Origin: Acidovorax sp. CCYZU-2555
GTDB lineage: Bacteria; Pseudomonadota; Gammaproteobacteria; Burkholderiales; Burkholderiaceae_C
Length of the DNA: 57,976 bases
NCBI RefSeq assembly: GCF_018413525.1
Contig: NZ_JAHCDD010000030.1
Span: 1-57,976 of the forward strand
Reading direction: 5' to 3'
The notes below the pieces were generated by a model that was not told the origin of the DNA, ran no database searches, and saw nothing but the letters and a program-made list of their open reading frames with translations. Position numbers and translations under genes: made by a program. Positions 38,849 through 47,261 of this stretch are shown one piece after another (the first letter of the stretch is position 1; the number at the start of each line of letters is the position of its first letter).

Positions 38849-39898
38849 TCAGGCGGCCAACGCCGCCACATCGTTCGCCATCTGCGCCGACAGCGCATCC
38901 AGGTAATGGAAGCGATCGCCGTATTGCACATTGCACATCAAGGTGTGCATGGCCAGGCGCGCGGCCGGCATTTCGGTGGTCATTCCCATGCCGCCGTGCA
39001 GCTGGATCGCCGACTCTGCCACAGTCCGGCCCACGCTGGCGAGATACAGCTTGGTCAGCGCCGCGTCGCGCGGATCGGCCGCGGCGTCGGCCGACAGCGC
39101 CTCGGTCACGTCCTTGACCAGGCCGCGTGCGCTCTCGTAGGCCACGTACATTTCGACCAGCCGGTGGCGCAGCGCCTGGAAAGTCGACAGCTGCACGCCG
39201 AACTGGCTGCGCGTCGTGAGGTATTCGATCGTCTGCTCGACCAGGGCGCCGAGCGCGCCCACGGTCTGCACGCTGGTCATCACCGCGCCGGTATCGCTCG
39301 CGGCCTTGACCGCGGCGGGCACGGCATCGCCCTGCAGCAGCACCTGGCCGGCATCAATGCTGATGCCATCGAGCGCGATGTCGGCGGTGCGGCGGCCGTC
39401 CAGGCCCTGGAAGTAGCGCGCTGCGGGCAGCGCCTTGGCATCGATCAGCACCAGTTGGGTGGCGGTGTTGAACAGCAGATGGCTGGCGTCGGCGCTCAGG
39501 TCGGCGCCCAAGAGCCGCCCTTGCAGGCGCAGCTGGCCCTTGCCGTCGGGCGTGGCCTGCACCTCGCTGCCCAGCACCGGGCACACGGAGGCTTCGCCCG
39601 CCGACAGTTGCGCCAGCAGCGCGCGCGCCGTATCTGACGCACCCGCCGCGGCCAGCAGCATGGGCGCGACCACGCAGCGCGCGATCAGCGGCAGTGCCAG
39701 CGCATGGCGGCCCGCGGCTTCGGCGATCGCCGAGAACTCGGCCAGCGACGCGCCCACGCCGCCATGGTCCTCGCCGACCAGCACGCCTTGCCAGCCGAGT
39801 TCGAGAATCTGGCTCCATTGGGCCGCGCCCGCGGCGGCCATGCGGTCGGTCGAATCGTAGAGATCGCCGGGAAACATCGGGGTCACATTGAAAGTCAT
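38849..39898 (-). CDS. acyl-CoA dehydrogenase, small partner subunit
   Basis: A 349-residue divergent acyl-CoA dehydrogenase. It keeps GWQGVLVGEDHGGVG, FGVQLSTFQALRHRLVEMY and the C-terminal QLHGGMGMTTEM, but lacks several usual FAD-site blocks in the middle. It begins one nucleotide after the stop of the larger dehydrogenase gene, with GGAG upstream. Paired large/small dehydrogenase genes of this kind form alpha2beta2 enzymes in pimeloyl-CoA and steroid side-chain oxidation. An ATG at 39925 is in frame but overlaps the upstream gene. Confidence 0.84.
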   Translation of the reverse strand: MTFNVTPMFPGDLYDSTDRMAAAGAAQWSQILELGWQGVLVGEDHGGVGASLAEFSAIAEAAGRHALALPLIARCVVAPMLLAAAGASDTARALLAQLSAGEASVCPVLGSEVQATPDGKGQLRLQGRLLGADLSADASHLLFNTATQLVLIDAKALPAARYFQGLDGRRTADIALDGISIDAGQVLLQGDAVPAAVKAASDTGAVMTSVQTVGALGALVEQTIEYLTTRSQFGVQLSTFQALRHRLVEMYVAYESARGLVKDVTEALSADAAADPRDAALTKLYLASVGRTVAESAIQLHGGMGMTTEMPAARLAMHTLMCNVQYGDRFHYLDALSAQMANDVAALAA

Positions 39899-39899
39899 C

Positions 39900-41102
39900 T
39901 CAGGCTCCAAACAGGTCGCGGGCAATCACGTTCTTCTGCACTTCGCTGGTGCCGCCGGCGATGGTGCGCGAACGGTAGAACAAATAGGTATGGGTCAGCT
40001 GGCGTTCGATGTCGAGGTCGTCGCTGCCATCGGGCGCTGCGACTTCGGGCACCAGCCGCGCCGCGTATTCGGGGCCGGCGATGTCGAAGGCAATGCCGAC
40101 GATCTGCTGCGACAGCTCCGAGGTGTGGAGCTTGAGCGCCGACGATTTGGACGATGCCAGCGTGCCCTGCATCTCTTCCTGGATGGCGCTGAGCAGCATC
40201 TGGCGCGCGCCCCGGGTCGAGGCCTGGGCCAGGAACAGCCGCTCCTGCAGCGCGTGGATGCTGGGCAGGCCGGGGTGGGCCTGCATCTTGCGCGCCAGCA
40301 GTTCTGCGACCTGTTCGAGCTGGCGCGCCAGGCGCGGCACGGTGGCCGGCGACAGGCGTTCGCGGTCGAGCAGGAACTTCGCGCATTTCCAGCCTTCGCC
40401 TTCGACGCCCACGAGGTTCTTCACCGGCACGCGCACGTCGTTGAGGAAGACCTCGTTGACATGGTGCCACTGGTCAATGGTGTGGATGGCGCGCACTTCG
40501 ATGCCGGGCGTGTCCAGCGGCACCAGCAGCAGCGAGATGCCGGCCTGCTTGCGGCCTTCGTTCGAGGTGCGCACCAGCGTGTACATCATGTCGGCTTCCT
40601 GGGCGTGCGAAGTCCAGATCTTCTGGCCGTTGAGCACATAGTCGTCGCCGTCGCGCACCGCCGTGGTCTTGAGCGAAGCCAGATCGGAGCCCGCGCCGGG
40701 CTCGGAGTAGCCCTGGCACCAGTGCTCGCTGCCGTCGAGAATGCGCGGCAGGAAGCGTTCCTTGATCGCGTCGCTGCCGAAATGCATGATCACCGGCCCG
40801 ATGTGGCCTATGCCATGGTGGTAGGCCGGCGGGCAGTCGGCCTGGGCCGTGACTTCCTCGAACAGGTAGCGCTGCTGCAGGTCCCAGCCCGTGCCGCCGT
40901 ATTCGACGGGCCAGTTGGGCGCGCCCCAGCCGCGCGCATGCAGCGCCTTCTGCCAGGCGCTGTACTCCGCGCGCGACATCTTCTGGTTGCTGCGCACTTT
41001 CTCCTTGAGCGCGGCGAGTTCGGGTTGGCGCGTGAATTCCAGCAGTTCCTCGCGGAATGCGGCATAGGGGTCGGCGGCGGAAAGAGTAGGGTTCTGTGTC
41101 AT
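39900..41102 (-). CDS. acyl-CoA dehydrogenase, large partner subunit
   Basis: A 400-residue acyl-CoA dehydrogenase of the pimeloyl-CoA dehydrogenase large-subunit type. YSEPGAGSDLASLKT and VLNGQKIWTSHAQEADMM form the FAD/substrate region; RTIAGGTSEVQKNVIARDLFG is the C-terminal FAD-binding motif. The residue equivalent to the MCAD catalytic Glu376 is Gly in IAGGTSEVQ, so the base must lie elsewhere. It probably works as a heteromer with the next gene, introducing a double bond into a carboxylated or bulky acyl-CoA. Confidence 0.87.
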   Translation of the reverse strand: MTQNPTLSAADPYAAFREELLEFTRQPELAALKEKVRSNQKMSRAEYSAWQKALHARGWGAPNWPVEYGGTGWDLQQRYLFEEVTAQADCPPAYHHGIGHIGPVIMHFGSDAIKERFLPRILDGSEHWCQGYSEPGAGSDLASLKTTAVRDGDDYVLNGQKIWTSHAQEADMMYTLVRTSNEGRKQAGISLLLVPLDTPGIEVRAIHTIDQWHHVNEVFLNDVRVPVKNLVGVEGEGWKCAKFLLDRERLSPATVPRLARQLEQVAELLARKMQAHPGLPSIHALQERLFLAQASTRGARQMLLSAIQEEMQGTLASSKSSALKLHTSELSQQIVGIAFDIAGPEYAARLVPEVAAPDGSDDLDIERQLTHTYLFYRSRTIAGGTSEVQKNVIARDLFGA

Positions 41103-41126
41103 GGAGGCAAGAGGAAGAGAGTTCGG

Positions 41127-41897
41127 TCAGTGGTAGCTGCGGCCGCCGTCCACCGCGAGGGCGACGCCGGTGATGAACGAGGATTCGCCGCCCGTGAGGT
41201 ACAGCGCGGCGCGCGCAATCTCCACGGCTTCGGCGACGCGGCCCAGCGCATAGCGCGCGCCCACCTGGGTGCGCAGCACTTCGGGGTCGTAGCCGTTGCG
41301 CACCATGGGCGTGTCGACCGCGCCCGGGCAGATGGTGTTGACGCGTATCGGCGCCCATTCCATCGCCAGCGACTTCGACAGCGAGATCACGCCGGCCTTG
41401 GACGCCGCATAGGCGCCGCGGCGCATGAACGGCTGCAGGCCCTGGCCCGACGAGAAATTGACGATGGTGCTGTTTTGCACCGCGCGCAGATGCGGGTAGC
41501 AGGCGCGCGCCAGCAGAAAGCTGCCCGTGAGATTGACGTCGATCACGCGGCGCCAGTCTTCGAGGCTCACTTCGCTCAGCAGTTCGCCGTTGGCGATGCC
41601 GGCGGCGTTCACCAGCCCGTCGATGCCGCCCAGCGCCTGGGCCGCGCTGTCTATGGCCTGGCCCACCGAGGCTTCGTTGGAGACATCGGCCTTGAGCGCG
41701 ATGCCGTCACCGGGCTGGAAATACGCATGGATTCCGGCGACGTTCTGGTCTATCGCCGCAACTTTTGCGCCTTCGGCGACAAACAGCCGGGCAATGGCCG
41801 CGCCTATGCCCGAGCCCGCGCCCGTGACGACGATGCGCCGGCCGGCGAGGCGGCCCAGCGCGGGCATGTCGGGAATGGAAGTGGTGGTGTGTGTCAT
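41127..41897 (-). CDS. SDR-family oxidoreductase
   Basis: A 256-residue short-chain dehydrogenase with TGAGSGIG, NAAG (LVNAAGIANG), Ser in NFSSGQG, YAASK and AVDGG. Asp after beta-2 (AAIDQN) favours NAD. It may act as the 3-hydroxyacyl-CoA or ring-alcohol dehydrogenase of the pathway. It lies between the TctC gene and the acyl-CoA dehydrogenases, with gaps of 9 and 24 bp. Confidence 0.86.
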   Translation of the reverse strand: MTHTTTSIPDMPALGRLAGRRIVVTGAGSGIGAAIARLFVAEGAKVAAIDQNVAGIHAYFQPGDGIALKADVSNEASVGQAIDSAAQALGGIDGLVNAAGIANGELLSEVSLEDWRRVIDVNLTGSFLLARACYPHLRAVQNSTIVNFSSGQGLQPFMRRGAYAASKAGVISLSKSLAMEWAPIRVNTICPGAVDTPMVRNGYDPEVLRTQVGARYALGRVAEAVEIARAALYLTGGESSFITGVALAVDGGRSYH

Positions 41898-41906
41898 TCT
41901 GGAGTC

Positions 41907-42887
41907 TCAGTCGAGGCGGATCTTGCGTTCGCGTATCACGGGCGCCCAGTTGGCGAGCGTCTTCTTGAGGTAGTCGGCAAAGCCCTGCTGCGTCATCAGC
42001 GCGGGCTCCAGGCCGGTCTTGTAGATCGCGTCGTGCATGTCCTTGGTCTCGAGCACGGCCTGCACGTCGGCGTAGATCTTCTTTTGCAGCTCCAGCGGCG
42101 TGGAAGAGGGCAGGAACATGCCGAACCAGCCGCTGGCCGTGAAGTCGGCGAGCGCAGGCACGCCCGATTTGGCGATGGGCACGATGTCGGGCGAGCGCTT
42201 GATGGGCGCGGTGCTGCCTATGCCCAGCACCTTGAGCTTGCCGGTCTGCACAAAGCTCATCGTCGCCGAGCTGTCGAACAGCGCCTGCACCTGGCCGCCA
42301 ACGAGATCGTTGATCGCGGGCCCATTGCCCTTGTAGGGCACATGCACGATGTCTATGCCGGTGCGCCCGGCAAAGCCTTCGGCCGCGATATGCGGGCTCG
42401 AACCATTGCCCGACGAGGCGAAGGTCATGCCCGGATGGGCCTTGGCATAGGCGATCAGCTCGGGAATGTTGTTGGCCGGCACCGCGGCATTCACATAAAG
42501 ATAGCTGTATGAATCGGCGAGCATCGCCAGCGGAGCGAGCGCTGCCGGGTTGTAGGGCAGGTTGGGCACCAGCACCTGGTTGGCCGTGAAGCCAAATGCC
42601 GTGATCAGCAGGGTATGGCCGTCGCCCTGCGCCTTGGCCGCGGCGGCCGTGCCTATCACCGTGCCCGCGCCGGGCCGGTTGTCGACGATCACCGGCTGCT
42701 TCCAGCGTTCGGACAGGCGCTGGGCCACGATGCGCGCCAGGATGTCGGTCACGCCGCCCGCGGCATAGGGCACGATGATTTGCACCGGCTTGCTGGGAAA
42801 GCTCTGCGCCGGCTGCGCCTGCGCCGCGACAGCGCAGAAAGTGGCGACAAGGGCGGCAAGACCGAGGCGTAAATGTCGAATCAACAT
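41907..42887 (-). CDS. TctC/Bug-family periplasmic binding protein
   Basis: A 326-residue extracytoplasmic solute receptor of the Bug family, which is strongly expanded in Burkholderiales. Signal peptide up to about residue 25 (ALVATFCAVAAQAQ), then the family start FPSKPVQIIVPYAAGGVTD and ENRP-like VDNRPGAGTVIG. There are no TctA/TctB membrane genes nearby, as is common for Bug genes, so it may serve a distant transporter or act in sensing. Known ligands are carboxylates or amides. It leads the leftward operon behind an operator at 42971-42988. Confidence 0.88.
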   Translation of the reverse strand: MLIRHLRLGLAALVATFCAVAAQAQPAQSFPSKPVQIIVPYAAGGVTDILARIVAQRLSERWKQPVIVDNRPGAGTVIGTAAAAKAQGDGHTLLITAFGFTANQVLVPNLPYNPAALAPLAMLADSYSYLYVNAAVPANNIPELIAYAKAHPGMTFASSGNGSSPHIAAEGFAGRTGIDIVHVPYKGNGPAINDLVGGQVQALFDSSATMSFVQTGKLKVLGIGSTAPIKRSPDIVPIAKSGVPALADFTASGWFGMFLPSSTPLELQKKIYADVQAVLETKDMHDAIYKTGLEPALMTQQGFADYLKKTLANWAPVIRERKIRLD

Positions 42888-43229
42888 GCTGCTGCAATCC
42901 TTTGTGAAAGTGCGTGGCATGCCTTGCGCATGCCCCGGCAAGGGCTTGGGCCTTCCTGATGAAAATAATTCTACCGTTCGGCAGGTAAGTTAAAGAATGG
43001 GGGCTAACCCTAGAGGGGTGTGCAAAGGTCAGGAGAAAACAAGCGTGCGCGCGGTATGCGGTAACGGCGTTGTTTCGGCATCGATCGCGTTGGAATCGGC
43101 GCGATCCGCCCGGCAAGGCACGATGGCATGGAACCTGGGAGCGCGGCGCGCAACACACTCAACATCAGGCGGAAGTCCTTGCCGAAAAGTGAAGCCGCTT
43201 GCGTTCCACCATTCACTGGAGTCTCTGAT
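42888..43229. other. 342-bp divergent region between TctC and the delta-60 gene
   Basis: Holds the leftward TctC promoter with a TetR-type operator. The rightward promoter of the delta-60-repeat gene is not obvious. No credible small gene. Confidence 0.6.
42971..42988. promoter_or_regulatory. TetR-type operator (TctC operon)
   Basis: CTACCG-TTCGGC-AGGTAA, two mismatches in the left arm; followed by GTTA. It lies 84 bp upstream of the TctC ATG. Confidence 0.68.
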
Positions 43230-46200
43230 ATGCCGAACTCACGCTCTCGTATTTTCGAACGCCTTGGGGATGCTCAGCTTGCGGGCGTCCGCCTGGAGGG
43301 CCGGACCGCGCTGCCCGTGGACAGGGTGACCATGGACAGCGGCGGGGGAGCGACGCTGGACTCCAGCGATGTCCACGGCAAGGAGGACATTGGCGGCCTG
43401 GAGATCATGGTTCAGGGCGCGCCGGTACTGACGGGCATTCCCGCGGTGGCGCAGTTTGTCCATGTGGGCCAGGCCGCGGCGCTGGCAGACATCGTGGTCG
43501 CCCATGCCGGGGGGGCCGTGGATGGCGAGCTGACCGTGACCCTGGAAGTGTCAGTGGGCCTGGGACGCGTGGGCGGCATCCTTGGGGGGCTGACCGATGA
43601 CAACCCCGACGCGCCGGGAATACAGCTGAGCGGCACGGCCGCGCAGATCAGCGCCGCATTGGCCGACGCCACATTCACCGCCGATGCCGTCGGCCAGGGC
43701 CATCTGAAGATCACGGCCCATGACGGCCAGACCAGTGCCATAAGCCACTATGCCTTTATGGCGGTGGCCGCGCCGGTCGATACCGCGCCCACTTTTGCCG
43801 TGCCCACGGGCAGCGGCAAGCTGCTGGTGCTCGTGGGGGATCAAGAGGATCCATGGGATCAAGCCTACAGCGTCACCCTCCAGGCGGATGGCAAGATCGT
43901 GTTGGCGGGGTACAGCGTCAACACGAGCCGCAACAAAGACTTCAGCCTGATCCGACTGAACGCCAATGGCAGCCTCGACGAGGGCTTTGGCGATGGCGGC
44001 AAGCAATTGCTGGATGTGGATGGCAGCGCAGATTCTGGTCAAAGCATCGCCGTGCAGCCCGACGGCAAGATTGTGTTGGCCGGATACAGCTGGAACGGAT
44101 ACAAAAACAATTTCTTACTGATCCGTCTGGATGCCGATGGCAGACTGGACAAGGGCTTTGGCGACACCGGCAAGTTGTTGCTGGGTGTAGGTAGCGGCAA
44201 TGATTATGGCCAAAGCGTCATCCTGCAGCCCGACGGCAAGATCGTGTTGGCCGGGCACAGCTACAACGGCTCCAACTATGACTTCAGCCTGATCCGCCTG
44301 AACGCCAATGGTAGCTGGGACCAGGACTTTGGCGGCACAGGCAAGTTATTGCTGGATGTAGGTAGCGGCAATGATTATGGCCAAAGCGTCATCCTGCAGC
44401 CCGACGGCAAGATCGTGGTGGCCGGGTATAGCCTCAACGCGAGCAACCAGTATGACTTCAGCCTGATCCGCCTGAACACCAATGGCAGCCTGGACCAGGG
44501 CTTTGGCGATGGAGGCAGGTTGTTGCTGGATGTAGGTGGCAATGATTCTGGCCAAAGCGTCATCCTGCAGCCCGACGGCAAGATCGTGTTGGCCGGATAC
44601 AGCGTCAACGCGAGCAACAACAATGACTTCAGCCTGATCCGGCTGAACGCCAATGGCAGCCTGGACCAGGGCTTTGGCGACAAAGGCGAGCTGTTGCTGG
44701 ATGTAGATAGCGGCCATGATTTTGGCCAAAGCGTCATCCTGCAGCCCGACGGCAAGATCGTGGTGGCCGGACACAGCTTGATCGGATACGACAAATCCGA
44801 CTTCTTACTGATCCGCCTGAACGCCAATGGCAGCCTGGACCAGGGCTTTGGCGATGGAGGAAAGCGCTTGCTGGATGTGGATGGCGGCGATGATTATGGC
44901 CAAAGCGTCATCCTGCAACCCGACGGCAAGATCGTGGTGGCCGGGCGCAGCTTCAGCGCAAGCAACAAGTATGAATTCAGCCTGATTCGCCTGAACGCCG
45001 ACGGCAGCCTGGACTCCCTGTTCAACCCTTCGAGCATTCCCGTCGATACGCTGGGCGGCGAGGTCAGCTATGACGAAAATGGCTTGCCCGTGGTGCTTGA
45101 TGACGCCATCGCGGTGTTTGACGCCGAGCTTGCCTCCCAGGGCCATTACGCCGGCGCCAGCCTGACCTTGGCGCGCAGCGGTGGCGCCCATGCGCAGGAT
45201 ATGTTTGGCGCCAGCGGCGCGCTGGTGTTGACCGATGACGGCGGCGTTGCATTGTCGGGAACAAGCATAGGCAGCCATTTCCAGGCGCAGGGCCAGCTGA
45301 CCGTGCGCTTCAACGCCCAAGCCACGCAGGCGCGCGTGAACCAGGCCCTGAGTTCGCTCACCTATGCCAACACCAGCGATGCCCCGCCCGAGAGCGTGTC
45401 CATCGCGTGGAGCTTCAGCGACGGCAGCGACATGCCGCCCGCCAGCGGCAGCACGGTGGTGAACATCACGGCCATCAACGACGCCCCGGTGCTGGCCGGC
45501 CTGCCCGAACTGGCACAGGGCGTGACCGTGGGCCAGGCCGCGGCGCTGGCCGACTTCACGGTGCACGACGACGATGGCGACGACGCACCGCTGACGCTGA
45601 CGCTGATCGCGGTCAATGGCACGCTCATTGGCCTGGACGACATAGACCCAGACGCGGGCGGCGTACAGCTCAGCGGCACGGCAGCGCAGATCAATGCCGC
45701 AATAGCAGGAGCGACATTCACCGCAGCGGCGGCGGGCGAGGCATCGATAGCACTGGAACTCAGCGATGGCGAGGATGGGATGGAGGCGACCTATCAGCTG
45801 ATGGCGGCTGCAGCGCCCAAGCCACCGTCGCCGCCCTCACCCCCGGCACCCCAGCCCCCGGCACCCCAGCCCCCGGCGCCTCAACCACCGGTACCCCAGC
45901 CCCCGGCCCCGCCCGTGCCGCCCCCGGCCACCCCGGGTATCGACGCAGTGCGTTACTCCGGCGCGCGCGACGACTATGTGCTGCAGCGCAGTGACATGGC
46001 ACTGTGGAGTATCGCCACCAGCTCCGGCAGCAAGGCCACGCCGCTGCCGGGCATGGAACGTGTGGTGTTCGACGATGGCGGGGTAGCGCTGGACCTGGCG
46101 GGCGAAGGGCAGGATGCGTCGGCGGCGCAGGCCGCGCGCCTGGTGTTCTCGCTGTGGGGCCAGGCCGGGCTGGACAGTCCGGCCCTGGTCGGCCATGTGA

Positions 46201-47114
46201 TGGCCTATGTCGATGCCCTTGGGCTGGGCGGTGCGTCGCAGCTCGCCGAGAACCTGGGCTTGCTCACGGCATTGGCCGGCGATGCCGACCCGGCGGCCTT
46301 GTTGACGCTTTTGCATACCAATATCGTGGGCCATGCGCCCGATGCGGCGCAGTTGCAGGCGCTGCTGGAATTGCCGGCCAGCGGGCATTCGAATGCGCAA
46401 CTGGTGCAGATCGCGGCGGAGCTGGCCGTCACGGCGCAGGCCATGGACCTGGACGCGCTGGCGCGCATGGGGCTGGAATTCACCGCCTATGACGGCCCCG
46501 TGCTGGGCTCGCATGGCGACGAGGTGTTTGTTGCGCAGCCGGGCGACGGGCGCATAGACGCCGGTTCCGGTGTCGATACCGTCGCCTATGGCGGCGATGC
46601 GGCCGACTACGAGTGGCAACGCGATGACCGGGGTGGCTGGATAGTGCGCGGCGCGGCCTTTGACGGCGGCAGCGACCAGCTCCAGGGCGTGGAGCGCCTG
46701 CGGTTTGCCGACCATGCGGTCGCGCTGGACCTGGACGGCGCGGCCGGCCAGGCGCTGCGCATGCTTGGCGCCGTGCTGGGCGCGGATGCGCTCGACGACC
46801 GGGCGCTGGTGGGCGAGCTGATTGCCTATGTGGACGCATATGGCATCCAGGCGCTGGCCGATGGCGTGCAGGCCAACGGCATTCTGGACCACCTGGCCGG
46901 CGGCCACAGCATGCAGGCGGTGATCCGCTTGCTGTACCGCAACCTGACCGAGCACCTTCCCGACGAGGCGCAACTGCAGAATGTATTGCAGCTGGTCGAG
47001 CAACACAGTTGGGACCGCGCCGACCTGCTGGCGCATGCGGCCGAGCTGCCGCAGGCCGCGCAGACCATCGGCCTGCAGGCGCTCGCGGAGCAAGGCGTGG
47101 TCTACGAACTCTGA
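43230..47114 (+). CDS. delta-60 repeat surface/secreted protein with cadherin-like and duplicated C-terminal modules
   Basis: A 1294-residue protein without an obvious N-terminal signal peptide. Residues about 209-600 hold seven delta-60 repeats of about 57 residues (core LQPDGKIVLAGYS, FSLIRLNANGSLDQGFG). Cadherin/VCBS-like domains flank them; the closing phrase VQLSGTAAQINAA occurs near 140 and again near 815. A proline-rich linker (PPAPQPPAPQPP) at about 862-902 precedes two copies of a module (DYVLQRSDMALW / DYEWQRDDRGGW) each followed by a helical DUF4214-like segment. Such proteins are often type I secretion substrates, but no secretion genes are nearby. Start at 43230 has GGAG upstream. 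Role unknown; adhesion is possible. Confidence 0.8.
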   Translation: MPNSRSRIFERLGDAQLAGVRLEGRTALPVDRVTMDSGGGATLDSSDVHGKEDIGGLEIMVQGAPVLTGIPAVAQFVHVGQAAALADIVVAHAGGAVDGELTVTLEVSVGLGRVGGILGGLTDDNPDAPGIQLSGTAAQISAALADATFTADAVGQGHLKITAHDGQTSAISHYAFMAVAAPVDTAPTFAVPTGSGKLLVLVGDQEDPWDQAYSVTLQADGKIVLAGYSVNTSRNKDFSLIRLNANGSLDEGFGDGGKQLLDVDGSADSGQSIAVQPDGKIVLAGYSWNGYKNNFLLIRLDADGRLDKGFGDTGKLLLGVGSGNDYGQSVILQPDGKIVLAGHSYNGSNYDFSLIRLNANGSWDQDFGGTGKLLLDVGSGNDYGQSVILQPDGKIVVAGYSLNASNQYDFSLIRLNTNGSLDQGFGDGGRLLLDVGGNDSGQSVILQPDGKIVLAGYSVNASNNNDFSLIRLNANGSLDQGFGDKGELLLDVDSGHDFGQSVILQPDGKIVVAGHSLIGYDKSDFLLIRLNANGSLDQGFGDGGKRLLDVDGGDDYGQSVILQPDGKIVVAGRSFSASNKYEFSLIRLNADGSLDSLFNPSSIPVDTLGGEVSYDENGLPVVLDDAIAVFDAELASQGHYAGASLTLARSGGAHAQDMFGASGALVLTDDGGVALSGTSIGSHFQAQGQLTVRFNAQATQARVNQALSSLTYANTSDAPPESVSIAWSFSDGSDMPPASGSTVVNITAINDAPVLAGLPELAQGVTVGQAAALADFTVHDDDGDDAPLTLTLIAVNGTLIGLDDIDPDAGGVQLSGTAAQINAAIAGATFTAAAAGEASIALELSDGEDGMEATYQLMAAAAPKPPSPPSPPAPQPPAPQPPAPQPPVPQPPAPPVPPPATPGIDAVRYSGARDDYVLQRSDMALWSIATSSGSKATPLPGMERVVFDDGGVALDLAGEGQDASAAQAARLVFSLWGQAGLDSPALVGHVMAYVDALGLGGASQLAENLGLLTALAGDADPAALLTLLHTNIVGHAPDAAQLQALLELPASGHSNAQLVQIAAELAVTAQAMDLDALARMGLEFTAYDGPVLGSHGDEVFVAQPGDGRIDAGSGVDTVAYGGDAADYEWQRDDRGGWIVRGAAFDGGSDQLQGVERLRFADHAVALDLDGAAGQALRMLGAVLGADALDDRALVGELIAYVDAYGIQALADGVQANGILDHLAGGHSMQAVIRLLYRNLTEHLPDEAQLQNVLQLVEQHSWDRADLLAHAAELPQAAQTIGLQALAEQGVVYEL
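43857..45030 (+). repeat. seven tandem delta-60 coding repeats
   Basis: About 171-174 bp per unit, highly similar at DNA level (for example GCGTCATCCTGCAGCCCGAC recurs). Similarity is highest between units 3 to 7, suggesting recent duplication. Confidence 0.85.
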
Positions 47115-47169
47115 GAGTGTGAGCGGGCTGCGGTTGACGCCCGTCAGCGCGGCGCGTTCCGTTCATCCT

Positions 47170-47194
47170 ATGCCGGCTTGTCCGGCATTTTTTT
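47170..47194 (+). terminator. terminator after delta-60 gene
   Basis: ATGCCGG-CTTGT-CCGGCAT followed by a run of T. It lies 56 nt after the stop and excludes the TTG at 47178 as a natural start of the next gene. Confidence 0.88.
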
Positions 47195-47261
47195 CATCTG
47201 CAAACCCGCCTGCCGGGACTTCACCGATAATTCCCCGGTTCCTTCTCTTCCCAAGAAACCG

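Noticed and set aside
43857..45030. CRISPR-like array of regular repeats
   Set aside because: Units of about 171-174 bp are in frame and encode delta-60 repeats; spacers and repeats do not alternate.
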